The notes under the pieces were generated by a model, which did not search any database, was not told where the DNA came from, and saw only the letters and a program-made list of their open reading frames with translations. A stretch of DNA of 64,000 nt from Diphasiastrum complanatum (taxonomy: Eukaryota > Streptophyta > Lycopodiopsida > Lycopodiales > Lycopodiaceae). The stretch's first letter is position 1, and each line of letters starts with the position of its first letter. The stretch covers positions 34,045,683 through 34,109,682 of the forward strand of contig CM055101.1 of NCBI GenBank assembly GCA_029204225.1, in the 5' to 3' direction. Below, in pieces: positions 10,836 through 20,098 of the stretch. A program made the position numbers and the translations under genes.

Positions 10836-11561
10836 ATGGATAGGAGAAAGCAGACAAGGAGAGACTTCTTCTCTCCTGGCTCATCCACATCTCCTGCGGT
10901 TGCCATCACACCATCTGCTAGACCTAGAATGCGCGACCTCAGCAGGTGGCTCTCTGAGATACGCAAGTTTCAGAGGTCAACAAATTTGTTGATACCAAGA
11001 GCTCCATTCTACCGTGCTATCCGGAACATAACAAGAAATGATCTCGGACAGCACGTTAGATTCACACCGAGTGCTCTTCAGTGCCTTCAAGAGGCTGTTG
11101 AAGATTGTATTAGCCTTTTTTTTGAGGATTCTCTTTTGCTTGCCATCCATACCAAGAGGGTTACCATAATGCCCAAGGATTTTCAGCTTCTGATGAGAAT
11201 GAGGGATAGGTACTGTAGGCTACATGTATCTCAGCCTGCTGCTCCTAGACCAACTCCTGTAGATAGGACTCATCTTCCTACGAAGCGTCCTAGGAAGCAG
11301 ACAGCTCCCAAGCGTGCTCCTAAGAAAGTGAAGCCTATCCCAGAATCCATTGTAGATAATGTTGTTGTTGATAATGCTGTAAATATAGCTACCTCTGTTT
11401 TGGATACTCCTATAATTGTTGTAGATACTACACATCCACCTCCTCCTCCTCCTCCCAATTTCTATACATATATAGATTTGGATGATTATCTTAAATTTGA
11501 GAAAGACATATCGGATGCTATAGATACAATTGGTACTCCTTTTTATTCTAGACTAGAATAA
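10836..11561 (+). CDS. Histone H3-like (CENH3-like) protein with C-terminal extension
   Basis: An intact intronless frame of about 241 codons. Using the second ATG (10836; the first is 10830), the tail reads M-D-R-R-K-Q-T-R-R, aligning R2, K4, Q5, T6 and R8 with canonical H3; K9 is aspartate. The histone fold spans about residues 38-128: EIRKFQRSTNLLIP (N-helix), RNITRN, VRFTPSAL with loop 1 one residue longer than canonical H3, LQEAVEDC (helix 2), then AIHTKRVTIMPKDFQL (helix 3). TNLLIP, IT, AxED, DS(L/M)L and KDF(Q/E)L favour plant CENH3 over canonical H3. After the fold comes a lysine/proline-rich stretch (KRPRKQTAPKRAPKK), a run of seven prolines and an acidic end, not found in normal H3. 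It lies between the divergent promoter and a Ulp1 gene inside E1, so it is transposon cargo rather than a host locus. Ability to enter nucleosomes is inferred, not shown. Confidence 0.85.
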   Translation: MDRRKQTRRDFFSPGSSTSPAVAITPSARPRMRDLSRWLSEIRKFQRSTNLLIPRAPFYRAIRNITRNDLGQHVRFTPSALQCLQEAVEDCISLFFEDSLLLAIHTKRVTIMPKDFQLLMRMRDRYCRLHVSQPAAPRPTPVDRTHLPTKRPRKQTAPKRAPKKVKPIPESIVDNVVVDNAVNIATSVLDTPIIVVDTTHPPPPPPPNFYTYIDLDDYLKFEKDISDAIDTIGTPFYSRLE

Positions 11562-11585
11562 CTTAATTTTAGTATTTTATTTTAG

Positions 11586-12565
11586 AGTTCTAGATTGTCT
11601 GGATCTCAAAGACAGACGGGCTTCTATCAGTGATCCTGTGATAGATTCTGGACTGACACTCTTGCAATTTGACATTGCAAGAGATTCATCAAACGAGTTG
11701 CTGGTGCTGAGTAACTTTCTGCTCCAGGCCTTCAAGGAGAATAATGACACATTGTCAGTGTCTGACAAGTGGATTCACACCAGCAACAAAGTATATGGTC
11801 ATTCCTTATCATACCAAGTAAGATATATTAAGTGCTTCTTCCTGTTTTATGCATTAACATTGACATTTTCAATTTAAATAGTTCTCAGCATTGCCGCTAA
11901 AGTACTTTCAATCTTATTTTGCAATGACCACTGGAGTTTAAACTTGATCTCTATTAAGAGATCTGTAAATAATATTATTAAATGTTCTTGTGTCAAGATG
12001 AATTTGGCGAGAAATATGCATAAGGATGTAGATATATTCATTCCATATCTAAGTAAATATATTCCTACAAACGTTTCCCATTCCGTGGACTGGCAGATCG
12101 TCAGCTTGGAGCTAAACTCTATCTTTCTTAATAGCATTTTGAAATCAGTATTCTAATGAAATATTGTCAGTCTAATCCATTCTGTTTCATAATTGATTTC
12201 TTGTGTGCTGAATTATTTTGCAGTCACCCCAGCAAAATGATTCATTCAACTGTGGGTGATACACATTGTACAATGCCAAGTTGTTTTTTGAGTGGTTCAT
12301 TTGTCAACAAGATGCTGATATTTCTAAGGTAATAAATTCTATTTATTCTTATTTTGGAATCATGATTAGTTTTCTATTCTGGTGATGTTATTGGCCATTA
12401 CTAATATATGAATGTTCTATTTTGCAGTTTACACTTCCTGAGTACACATCAAGCCAGGTGTACAGATTTAGACAAGAAATTATCCTGAGTATACTGGCTA
12501 GGGCAAGGCTTCAGCCTCCCGTTATTGATGATGGTGCAAAGGATGATGTAGTTGTACTAAATTAA
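11586..12565 (+). pseudogene. Ulp1-type (C48) cysteine protease of E1, broken
   Basis: Exons by splice sites and homology to E2: 11586-11817 (donor GTAAGA), 11882-about 12156, 12224-12328 (105 nt) and 12428-12565. Ulp1 features are KYIPTNVSHSVDWQIVSLE (the 'P.N...HW' strand, with two residues inserted after S-H-S) and the catalytic-cysteine exon SPQQNDSFNCG (Q...D.F.C). The C-terminal exon is FTLPEYTSSQVYRFRQE. A TGA at 12257-12259 replaces the tryptophan after the active-site C-G; the E2 copy has C-A-W there. Exon 2 also has stops. Ulp1 enzymes cleave SUMO-like conjugates, and such domains are known in several plant DNA transposon groups. It starts 25 bp after the histone stop, behind an acceptor-like TTTTAG, so a joint transcript is possible. 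Confidence 0.7.
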
Positions 12566-12760
12566 GATAAGAAAAAATATAGATAGCATAGAACAAAAAT
12601 AAATGTATAGACTTCATAGAAAAATCTACATTGATATATCAAATGCTGCTCCAGTTTATGAATTTGGGAGCACAAAATACATGTATAGATGCCCAACTTG
12701 GGCTTTCATTTATTGAATGAAAGGGTGTATACACAGATTTTTACTAAAGTTTATTTGAAA
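12566..12760. other. Convergent 3' region between Ulp1 and BAH-like genes
   Basis: Short AT-rich spacer between two convergent genes, with AATAAA-like words (for example AAATAAATG near 12597) fitting polyadenylation on either strand. Nothing else is seen. Confidence 0.4.
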
Positions 12761-14131
12761 CTATTGTTCTCCCACAATGGTGATTGTTGTAGGTAGATCT
12801 TTGCAGCACATTATCAGCTCCTGTCTTTTTCGCATCTGTAACATGGCAAATATTAGTGAATGTGCAATTGTAAATGAGGACATTTTCTATTATTTTGTTC
12901 TATTTTGAAATGGCAATAAACGTAAAGTACTTACGAGTCTTTCGTTGATGATAAATCTGAAATATGTTGGTAGATTGGTTTGTAATAGCATGAGCTCTGT
13001 TCTGATAAAATCAAGCTTCCAGTGCTCTTCCACCTCAACCATAGTCAAATATTCCTCATTTTAGATATTGCTTATCTCCATTCGGTTTGTGTGACCATTT
13101 AGTTCAAAGTCTTGATCCAGTGGTAGCCATGTACCTTCAATTTTATTGTATCTCTAGTAGCTAAATGTGAGACTGAGCATTTGCTTTTCGATATGATAAC
13201 GAAAGATCATTGAGGACTTTTTAATCCTGCATTCTATGTCATTATTTGTTTTACTATCCCAGCCTTGATCCATGAGATCTGACAAAGTTTCATCTGATAA
13301 ATCCTTGCAAACAAATAAAGTTGGTGTCCTACGAATACTAGCACTCGAGAAAAAATCAACAAATGTATGCAATGAGATAAACCAACTTAGGTGAACAATT
13401 TTTGAACATGTGCTTATCTTCATAGCATTTTTAATATCAATGAATAGCTTGCATCTCAAGGATTCAGAAACAATGCTGTCAGGAGTAGGACACTCATCAC
13501 TTTGAAAACTAGGCAATGGAATTGCTTCGAGCTTGCCAAAACCTCCATCTGTTTGTGACGTATATAAAGATTCATAAAAATATACCACAATTTGCAGGTT
13601 CCTTTGGACTTCTTCCCCTGTATTGTAGCTTTCCAACATCAAAGTGAACCACGTCTAATATTCCTGCAAGTGATTGTGCGGGCTCCCATTCACTTATGCA
13701 TGATGGATATAAATTTGAAAGAAAAAAACAATGTTGAGGCATTAAAATCATAATTTGAAAAGCATCAATAAAGGAAATCACCTATGATTGCTATAGAGTG
13801 CATATGTTTTGATATACTTACAATTACATTTTTGATGATCATGAGGATTGATATCATGTACTTTGATTTTTGAATGCATATATACATGTTGCACCAAGAC
13901 TTCTGATATCGATTGACCTCCCGGGGTAGTCTTAAACTCCAAAACTTTTGCTTTCCAATAAGATTTGTAAGTTTCTTTTGCTCTTTTCTTTTGTCGAAAA
14001 TTGCCCTTTGATGATGGATGCAGCAATACCCATGAGTTCTTCGTATATTTTGTTGGCTTCCAGTTATCAGCTTCATCTTTCTCATTGTAAAGAATCACAG
14101 AATCGATTGTAGATCTGGGTCTCCTTGCCAT
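12761..14131 (-). pseudogene. BAH-like protein of E1, broken
   Basis: Starts M-A-R-R-P-R-S-T-I-D-S at 14131. Exon 1 runs to 13822 (donor GTAAGT), exon 2 is about 13714-12940, and the last exon ends with TAG at 12763-12761 (..RKRQELIMCCKDL..). The N-terminal 100 residues (NSWVLLHPSSKG, SYWKAKVLEFKT, VLVQHVYMHSKI) look like a BAH fold: a 'W/V-x-V-x-P' strand, then 'Y-x-A-x-(V/I)-L' and a following strand. That is inference. The second half (ILDVVHFDVGKLQYRGR, IPLPSF, LSWFISLHTFVDFFSS, LFVCKDLSD) matches no family I know. Lesions: exon 2 acceptor AG is AA (13716-13715), there is a frameshift near 13575 and stops near 13140. The E2 homologue at 14920-16279 keeps the acceptor and the frame at those points. 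Confidence 0.65.
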
Positions 14132-14562
14132 TGCTATTTTCAAAGCTTGGGTGCCAAAAATCTCTCTGATATGTTACTTAATTTTAATTTTTCGTATCAC
14201 ATTTAATCTAATGTGAATGCCAACATAGTCACAGTTACTGCGTATACCATATTTTATGTAACTGTACATACTATATTTCTATAAATGTAACTAGTATAGT
14301 TAGAAAATTTCATTATACTAACCAACATAGTAAAGTAAATTTAACTTGAGATATTGACGTCGGACAGATTAGCACGTGTCGGGCAGGAAGAAGAAACCAA
14401 TGGGATACGTCCATGCTGCCCGGACACAGATCTCAAAGTTTTCTATATTGTATTTTTATTTTTTAGTTCATTTGAACTATGTTACATAGATTTCAAATCT
14501 GTGCATTTTGATTGGGCATGGTGACGGTCGAAACTAAAGAAAAAAAATAAAAGTATCTTTAC
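14132..14562. other. E1 right subterminal region
   Basis: Non-coding 5' flank of the BAH-like gene. It contains a CGGGCAG...CTGCCCGG inverted pair (about 14376 and 14415), a CACGTG at about 14372 and the block TACATAGATTTCAAATCTG...TTTTGATTGG. These recur in the MITE at 57295-57659 (latter block) and the fragment at 21285-21559 (CTGCCCGG, TATGTTACATAG), so they are conserved subterminal signals of the family. Confidence 0.65.
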
Positions 14563-14597
14563 AAAGGGTCTTTTTGATATTGAGAACTCCTCTAATG
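14563..14597 (-). repeat. E1 right terminal inverted repeat
   Basis: On the minus strand it reads CATTAGAGGAGTTCTCAATA, ending at GACCCTTT. It matches the left end at 33 of 35 positions. The flank GCAGGTAGC continues the interrupted gag. Confidence 0.9.
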
Positions 14598-14867
14598 GCA
14601 GGTAGCTACACGTCCTGGTTCAACTTGGCTGTACCATATGTGCGCTTGCTTTCTCAGAAGACCAGGGAAGATCCGCAGCTTGTCAGCATCAGCACCTTCG
14701 TTGTTCGAGTTAGCAATTGACTCGAATTGTGAAACATAACTATCAGCATCATTTAAAAATGTTTTTTTAAAATAATCATATTTGATCTTCGAGATTGAGG
14801 TAAAACAGGGAGCAGGGCCTTCCATATTTGGTTCTAGTTCAGGATCAGGATGGCTTTTTGCCCACAC
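14598..14867 (-). pseudogene. Ty3/gypsy gag, N-terminal part (displaced by E1)
   Basis: Begins M-W-A-K-S-H-P-D-P-E and includes YDYFKKTFLNDADSYVSQFE, DKLRIFPGLLRKQAHIWYSQ and VEPGRVATC, typical gypsy capsid sequence. The frame would run directly into the piece at 5985 and leftwards if E1 were absent. The element's leader and LTR are missing; E2 sequence follows at once on the right. Confidence 0.8.
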
Positions 14868-14919
14868 ATACTCTGAGATTCATAGTTCAATGTTTCAAAT
14901 TTTGTTTAGCACATAATGA

Positions 14920-16279
14920 ATGGCGCCATCAAGGAAGCCATACTCCTCAATCGACTCTGTGCTTCTCTTCAATGAGAAAGATGACAATGGATTATGGGTG
15001 CCAAGAAAATATTCAAAAAATTCTTGGGTTCTGATGCATCCATCATCAAAAGGAACATTTCGAAAAAGCAAAAGGACAAAACTATCATTTCAATCTTATT
15101 GGAAGGCCAGAATTTTGGACTTCAGAACATCATCAGGAGGAAAATCTATTTCCAAAATTTTAGTCCAACATGTATATATGCATTCAAAGATAAATGTGCA
15201 AGGATTTAACCGTCAAGATCACAAAAAAAACAACTGTGAGTATTGATATTTTACAATATTTTGATTTTTTATCATTCCTTATCATCTATTACTAGACCTA
15301 CCAATCTGATTATTTTTCTCTTGCAGATTTATATCCATTCAATATAAATGAATGAGAGCCAATTGGATCTCTTGCAGGTGTGTTAGATATAGTACACACT
15401 GATATTGGACATCTGCAATATAGAGGTAGATTTGCAAAAGATCTTATTGATTGTGGAATCTTCTTTTATGACTCAATGAACATTTCTGATATAAAAGAAA
15501 ATTTTGGGCAAATAGTCCCGGTTCCATTACCTAGTTTTGGAAGTGATGAATGGGTTGCTTCAGATGCTGCAGTATCGGAATCATTTTGTTGCAAGCTATA
15601 TAATGATATAAAAAATTCATTAAAGATAAGTATGGGTTCAAAAACAGACCGAATAAGTTGGTTTATTTCTTTGAATATATTTGTGGATTTCTTTTCAAGT
15701 GTTAATGTACACAAAATCCCAACAATGTTTGTATGCAAAAATTTATCAGATAGTTTATTATATGAACTTATGGATAAAGGTTAAAACCAGATGGAGAAAT
15801 AGATTGCAGATAAAATGTCTTCCATGTGCTTTCGCTATCAAATAAAAAAATAAATATTAAGTTTATGCTTCCATTATCAAAGATGAAAAAAAATCATGAG
15901 TAAATGGATGCCACTCGATCAAGACTTGGAAGCCAGTGGACATTCTAAGCGAAAAAATATTGAAATAATATACAATGATGCACTTTTGACATGTGTTGAG
16001 GTGAAAGAAGATTGGATCCTAAATTACATCATGTAGGAACTGTTGCTCCTACAAGATGATATACTTTCAAAGTTCAGATTCATTTCAAATGGAAAACTTG
16101 TAAGTAATTGTAAACACTCTATTCTTTATGTAGAATTTCTTTAAAAAATTGCTCGTATAATCTTTTATACTAAATGTAAGATACTTTGTATTAAATTTGT
16201 GCAGGTACATAAAAGACATGAGCTCAAGATCAAATGCAAAGATATTGGCAAAACTATCCAACTGATGGAAGAACACTGA
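14920..16279 (+). pseudogene. BAH-like protein of E2
   Basis: Starts M-A-P-S-R-K-P-Y-S-S-I-D-S. Exon 1 is 14920-15235 (donor GTGAGT, phase 1, as in E1). Exon 2 starts at 15327 after TTGCAG. Conserved blocks with E1 are NSWVLMHPSSKG, YWKARILDF, VQHVYMHSKI, LDIV.TDIG.LQYRGR, ISWFISL..FVDFFSS and FVCKNLSD. The last exon (about 16205-16279, after GTGCAG) ends HKRHELKIKCKDIG...*. A TGA at 15353-15355 replaces the tryptophan present in E1 (E-W-E-P), and stops follow from 15782. The two copies have complementary lesions, which makes the gene model secure even though both are dead. Confidence 0.7.
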
Positions 16280-16568
16280 AATTTACTATCTAAAAATACA
16301 TCTCCATCATCGTTACTCAAGATAAAAACAAGAATCTTATTTTTTTATCAATCTAGAAAAATTGCAATTCAGTATTGTACTATGGACACAACTTGATTGT
16401 AAGAATCTATATTGATATCAATAAAATCCCATAAATGAGTTGTTTACATATAAGATTGTGTCTCCTTTTCCGAATGGTAATATATACACGTTTACAATTG
16501 AAATCCTATTCAGTACGTTTATCTTTATTTTCTATATTACTATCAGGAGCTGTCAAAACAACAATCTT

Positions 16569-17769
16569 CTATAATGTAATTTCACCTTCCTCTGTATTAA
16601 TAAGGACTTCTATTCCTCTTTGATCGTATATGATAAGATCTACATCATGTGCAATCTGAAAGACTGTTAGGACAGGAGCAGCATTCTTTACAGCCCTCTC
16701 AAGCTCAAGCACAAAAGCTATGCCATTCTGTACAAACGTTTTGATCAACTCTTGCCGCAATCTATATATATCATCGAAATTGTACGGCTCAAGAGTGAAA
16801 TCTCATCACAAACCAGGTGAATGAGTAAATATCTAATAATCACAATAACGAAATAAGATTCAGAATGAAAAGAACAACAAATGAACAAAATTTTATCTTT
16901 TCAATATCTACATCGACTTGTAGATTGTACCACTCAAAAATAAACTTTATATCGTATAGGACGAACCAAGCACAACTAAAAACATCTCTTTGTTGTACAC
17001 ACTACAAATATTGAACAAAAATTATTAATATTATGACTTATAATTTATTCATGCTATGACGATAGATTTAAAATAATAAAAAAAAAGATGCATATTAGAG
17101 ATAAAATGAATATACCTCGAGAGATTTAATAGTTATCTCCCCAAGAGAAGTGGCCGTTGTCGATATTTCACGAATGACATCATGAAGTAGAGAATCAAAT
17201 TCTCTATGTGCATTTTCAACTAAGTTTATTTCTACACATAGAAAATTCGATACTCCCTCCTTATTTATTTTTACAAAAAGAATATTTAGGCTCCAATGTC
17301 GATTGCAACAATCATAATAAAAATTAGAATCAATTCTGACATGAGTATAATCATCAAAATAAAAGACATCAATAGCATATAGAAGACCTCTCATATGGAA
17401 TCAAGTAGAATTAGGCCACAAGACTGCACTCAATGAAATATATAGTCCTTTCAAAATCGGCCTCTTTTGCCTTCACAACACCCATGAAAAATGGACTCAT
17501 CACAAAAACAACTCCCTTCGAATCCATACTAATACTATGCTACAAAAATTTTGGTCGGCTGCAACAATCACATCTATGATTTTTGAAGTTTTATCTTTAA
17601 GCTCTATACAAAATTTGGGACCTAATCTATAGTTTTTATTTGAATCCGGAAGAAAAAAGTCAAAATAATTGCCGAACATATCAATTTTATTGCCTAAGTA
17701 AGATTCGTATTGATTGTAATGGTCAAAATAAAAAAAAACTCTAATTGGGATCGTATGAAATTCTAACAA
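16569..17769 (-). pseudogene. Ulp1-type cysteine protease of E2
   Basis: Read leftwards. 17769-17500 is an uncharacterised segment (VFFYFDHYNQY...). 17394-17116 contains CNRHWSLNILFVKI, the catalytic-histidine H-W strand, ending at a GTATAT donor. A 105-nt exon 17001-16897 contains VQQRDVFSCAWFVLYDIKF, with the active-site cysteine, and is exactly as long as its E1 counterpart. The final exon starts FTLEPYNFDDIYRLRQELI at about 16805 and ends at 16569. The donor after the cysteine exon is AT instead of GT (16896-16895). There are further stops between segments. Histidine and cysteine motifs are both kept here, whereas E1 has a disrupted cysteine exon. Confidence 0.65.
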
Positions 17770-17817
17770 AAAAATTATGTACAGAATTTGAATCAGATGC
17801 TAATACAATATTTACAG

Positions 17818-18430
17818 ATTTCTCAGTTATCTTGTCCAGCAGCTTGGTTTTCCAAAACCAACTATCTATTCACCAACCTTATTGACATCGAAAGGTGGAC
17901 ATAATATTGATGGAGAGACAGTAGTCGAGGAAGACAAAGCCGAATGCGTAAGTTTTGTATCTTATTATGTACTAGTAGATCCGGTATGTCAGATTTTATA
18001 CTGGAGCTTACTTTGCATTTTTTTCATTTCAAAAAACAATTTTCCTTGATGATTTTGCAATTCGTTGAGAAGGACAGAGATCTTCTGCTGGAGAATTTTC
18101 AAGAGATCATGTACTGGGGCATTATCTGAAGTTCTTCAATAATAATGAGATAAGTGTTGCCCATTCAAAGTTTCATCAACATGGTGATACAATGATTATG
18201 GCAATCAAGGCACTTTCTCATTTTCTTGGAGGACATAATTTTAATAGGGTGCATAAAATAATTTTTGTAAGAAAACTATTGTGCTTACAATTTTAATATA
18301 TAGACCAGCGAATTTTATGTTCAGATCATCTCATTTTACATGTGCCTACGTTGATCTGAGTAAGCATGAAAACTATGAGCTCTTAGATCCGTATGAAAGA
18401 AGGAAGTTATTGCAGATTAGATATTGGAGA
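17818..18430 (+). pseudogene. Unknown conserved protein of E2, 3' part
   Basis: Exon 17818-17947 (after TTTACAG) ends ..VVEEDKAEC|GTAAGT, matching the acidic ..DDEEC|GTAAGT junction in E1. The next exon, from 18078, reads SSAGEFSRDHVLGHYLKFF, ISVAHSKF and LGGHNF. After a frameshift near 18280 the frame resumes as VLTILIY.PANFMFRSSHF and YVDLS, matching E1's VLNILGF and LRSSHYSL. The first about 290 codons are absent, together with the adjoining histone gene, so one deletion may have removed both. Confidence 0.65.
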
Positions 18431-18559
18431 TTTGTACTTTGTAAAAATTTCCATTTAAAATACAAAATTTCTCTGTGTGTCTATTATTTGGCTTGTATAA
18501 ATTTGCATGCTTTTTGAAATTTTTTATAATCCTTCGATTTTGTATTATGACAATTTTTT

Positions 18560-19472
18560 TTTTTTATAAAACCATTGGAAAAGTTGTAATATATAGTTGT
18601 TCTTTGTGCTAGTCCCACCATGTTGTGTACTTTTATGAAATGCCACTCTTGCTTGCCAATGAGATTTTTCCATTCTTTGCGATGACCATATGCTAAGCCT
18701 TCACCATTTTTCTACTTTGTGTATACGGGTAAAACCTTGTTCTTCGAAATCTTGAGTTGCAGCTATAATCTCTTTCCAAACCGAGTATTGAATATTGGAT
18801 TGTTTGGCAGAATAATTTGATAAAAATCTTCGAGCTTTCGATCCCCGAATGCTCGGCTTGCATGGATTTTCATTTTGTTATTGTTTAACATTGATTTCAT
18901 AGATTCAGAAGTCAGGATAGAACCTAGTGAATTTCCAATGAAAATCTCATCGGCCAAATGGTCTCAGCAACCAATGTTGATCTGCATTACAAACATAATG
19001 TTCATGAAAATGTTAGTAGAAATTAGGACACTCATAGTATTCATAGCAGCATAATAAACAAATCAACTGAAAGTTGAAATGAATAAATAACAAAACTAGT
19101 GATTATGAGCGAATCAAAAAGTTCAAGCAATATTCAATATCAAATAGGCTATAACCTACTTGAATGCACATATTCGTCTTTTTCTATGACCTCCTCTGGA
19201 TGATAGATCACATATATCCTTGTTTACCAGTCTTTTCCTCTTGTTGCTTCGGACCTTTCTGTTGAGCAAATCCATATCTTTAACAAGAGACAAATGTGAG
19301 ATACGCATGGATTGAAATGCAGTTTTTATCTCATCATTACTAGTTGTATAATGATGCAGAAAAGATTTCAACCTGATCTCCTTCTTAAGCATCTCATTTT
19401 CATCCAAACAAGTTTTCAACTTTGTAGTTTTTCTTCGCACTCCTTTGATATTTTTCTTGATTCCTCTTCCAA
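18560..19472 (-). pseudogene. Transposase-like gene of E2, N-terminal part
   Basis: The upstream exon (19440-19156) encodes a coiled-coil and basic segment: HLSLVKDMDLLNRKVRSNKRK, ending RRICAFK before a GTAGGT donor, as in E1. The next exon begins after ATGCAG (about 18985) with STLVAE.. and, after a frameshift, ADEIFIGNSLGSILTSES, matching E1's SALVAL...SLGMSLDTILT. Downstream, at 18560-18760, similarity fades and the GDLK...CxxC part is not found. The right edge runs into a copia fragment. Confidence 0.55.
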
Positions 19473-20093
19473 ATGATGTATTCTTTTGTAATCTTCATTG
19501 ATGACTATTCTAGATATTGTTGGATGTACCTCCTGTCTAGCAAATCTATGGTGTATGATTCTTTTGTAAAGTTCAAAACTTTGATAGAAAATCAACTAGG
19601 TACCAAGATCAAGGTATTAAGAAGTGATAATGGAGGTGAGTATATCTCCAATAAGTTGATTGACTTTTGTAATTCTAATGGCATAAAGAGGGAGTTGTCA
19701 TGTCCATACACCCCCCAACAAAATGGAGTGAGTGAGAGGAGAAATAGATCTCTTTATGAGTGTGATAAGGCCTTAAGGCTAGATGCTTTTCTACCCAAAC
19801 CATTTTGGAGTGAGGCAATAACTTGTGCTAATTATTTGTGCAATAGATTGCCTAACCAAGCCATTGGAGGAATCACACCATTCGAAGCTCTATTTGGAGA
19901 GAAGCCAAATCTCAAGGATCTCAAAGTTTTTGGATCCACTTGCTATGTACACCAATCCTTGGATACAAGGAAGAAGGATGATGCAACCTCCATAAAAGGC
20001 ATCTTTGTGGGATATGGTGAGAATAGCAAAGGTTATAGAGTCTTCAATCCCATCACTAGCAAAGTAATACTGAGTAGGGATGTTATTTTTTAA
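19473..20093 (+). pseudogene. Ty1/copia integrase fragment (family B)
   Basis: An open frame of 206 codons, integrase core only: FIDDYSRYCWMYLL, RSDNGGEYIS, PQQNGVSERRNRSL and GIFVGYGENSKGYR, with the second D and the E of the DDE triad present. It lacks gag, protease and the start of integrase. It stops at SRDVIF immediately before an LTR start at 20099, so reverse transcriptase and RNase H are missing. The same family at 48419-50482 is also RT-less. Confidence 0.85.
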
Positions 20094-20098
20094 GGACA

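Larger units (their letters stand above)
5986..14597. mobile_element. E1: multigene DNA transposon with TIRs, histone and Ulp1 genes
   Basis: Seen: 35-bp terminal inverted repeats, 33/35 matching, and a precise break of a gypsy gag with no duplicated flank (AGTAGTAA | E1 | GCAGGTAGC, against AGTAGTAACCAGGTAGC in the unbroken copy). Genes from left to right are a transposase-like gene (+), an unknown acidic protein (-), an H3-like histone (+), a Ulp1 protease (+) and a BAH-like protein (-). A 365-bp MITE with the same ends lies at 57295-57659, and an inverted relative with the same gene order at 14868-19470. I cannot match this gene set and lack of TSD to a superfamily I know. The histone gene is intact, but at least two other genes are broken, so this copy is probably non-autonomous today. 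Confidence 0.85.
14868..19470. mobile_element. E2: degenerate inverted relative of E1
   Basis: Gene order is BAH-like (+), Ulp1 (-), unknown protein (+, 3' part), transposase N-terminal part (-), exactly the reverse complement of E1. Missing are the histone gene, the first exon portion of the unknown protein and most of the transposase. No terminal repeat is found at either side: the left edge abuts gypsy gag and the right edge abuts a copia integrase at about 19470. Protein similarity to E1 is only about 40-50% by eye, so this is a different lineage of the family and not a recent duplicate. Confidence 0.75.

Noticed and set aside
5986-14597. Helitron, because no target-site duplication was made.
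   Set aside because: Helitrons lack long terminal inverted repeats and carry Rep/helicase; E1 has 35-bp TIRs and no such gene.
5986-14597. Endogenous giant-virus insertion, suggested by a histone plus a Ulp1 protease.
   Set aside because: No capsid, polymerase B or packaging genes; precise TIR borders, spliceosomal introns, a MITE and a sister copy all point to a transposon.
16569-16815. The end of the E2 Ulp1 gene (YRLRQELIKTFVQN...) looked at first like a histone H4 fold.
   Set aside because: It aligns with the last Ulp1 exon of E1 (VYRFRQE) and follows the cysteine exon, so it is the protease C-terminus.
17500-17769. Possible remains of the histone gene in E2.
   Set aside because: The frame has no histone-fold motif; the histone segment seems deleted together with the 5' part of the unknown-protein gene.
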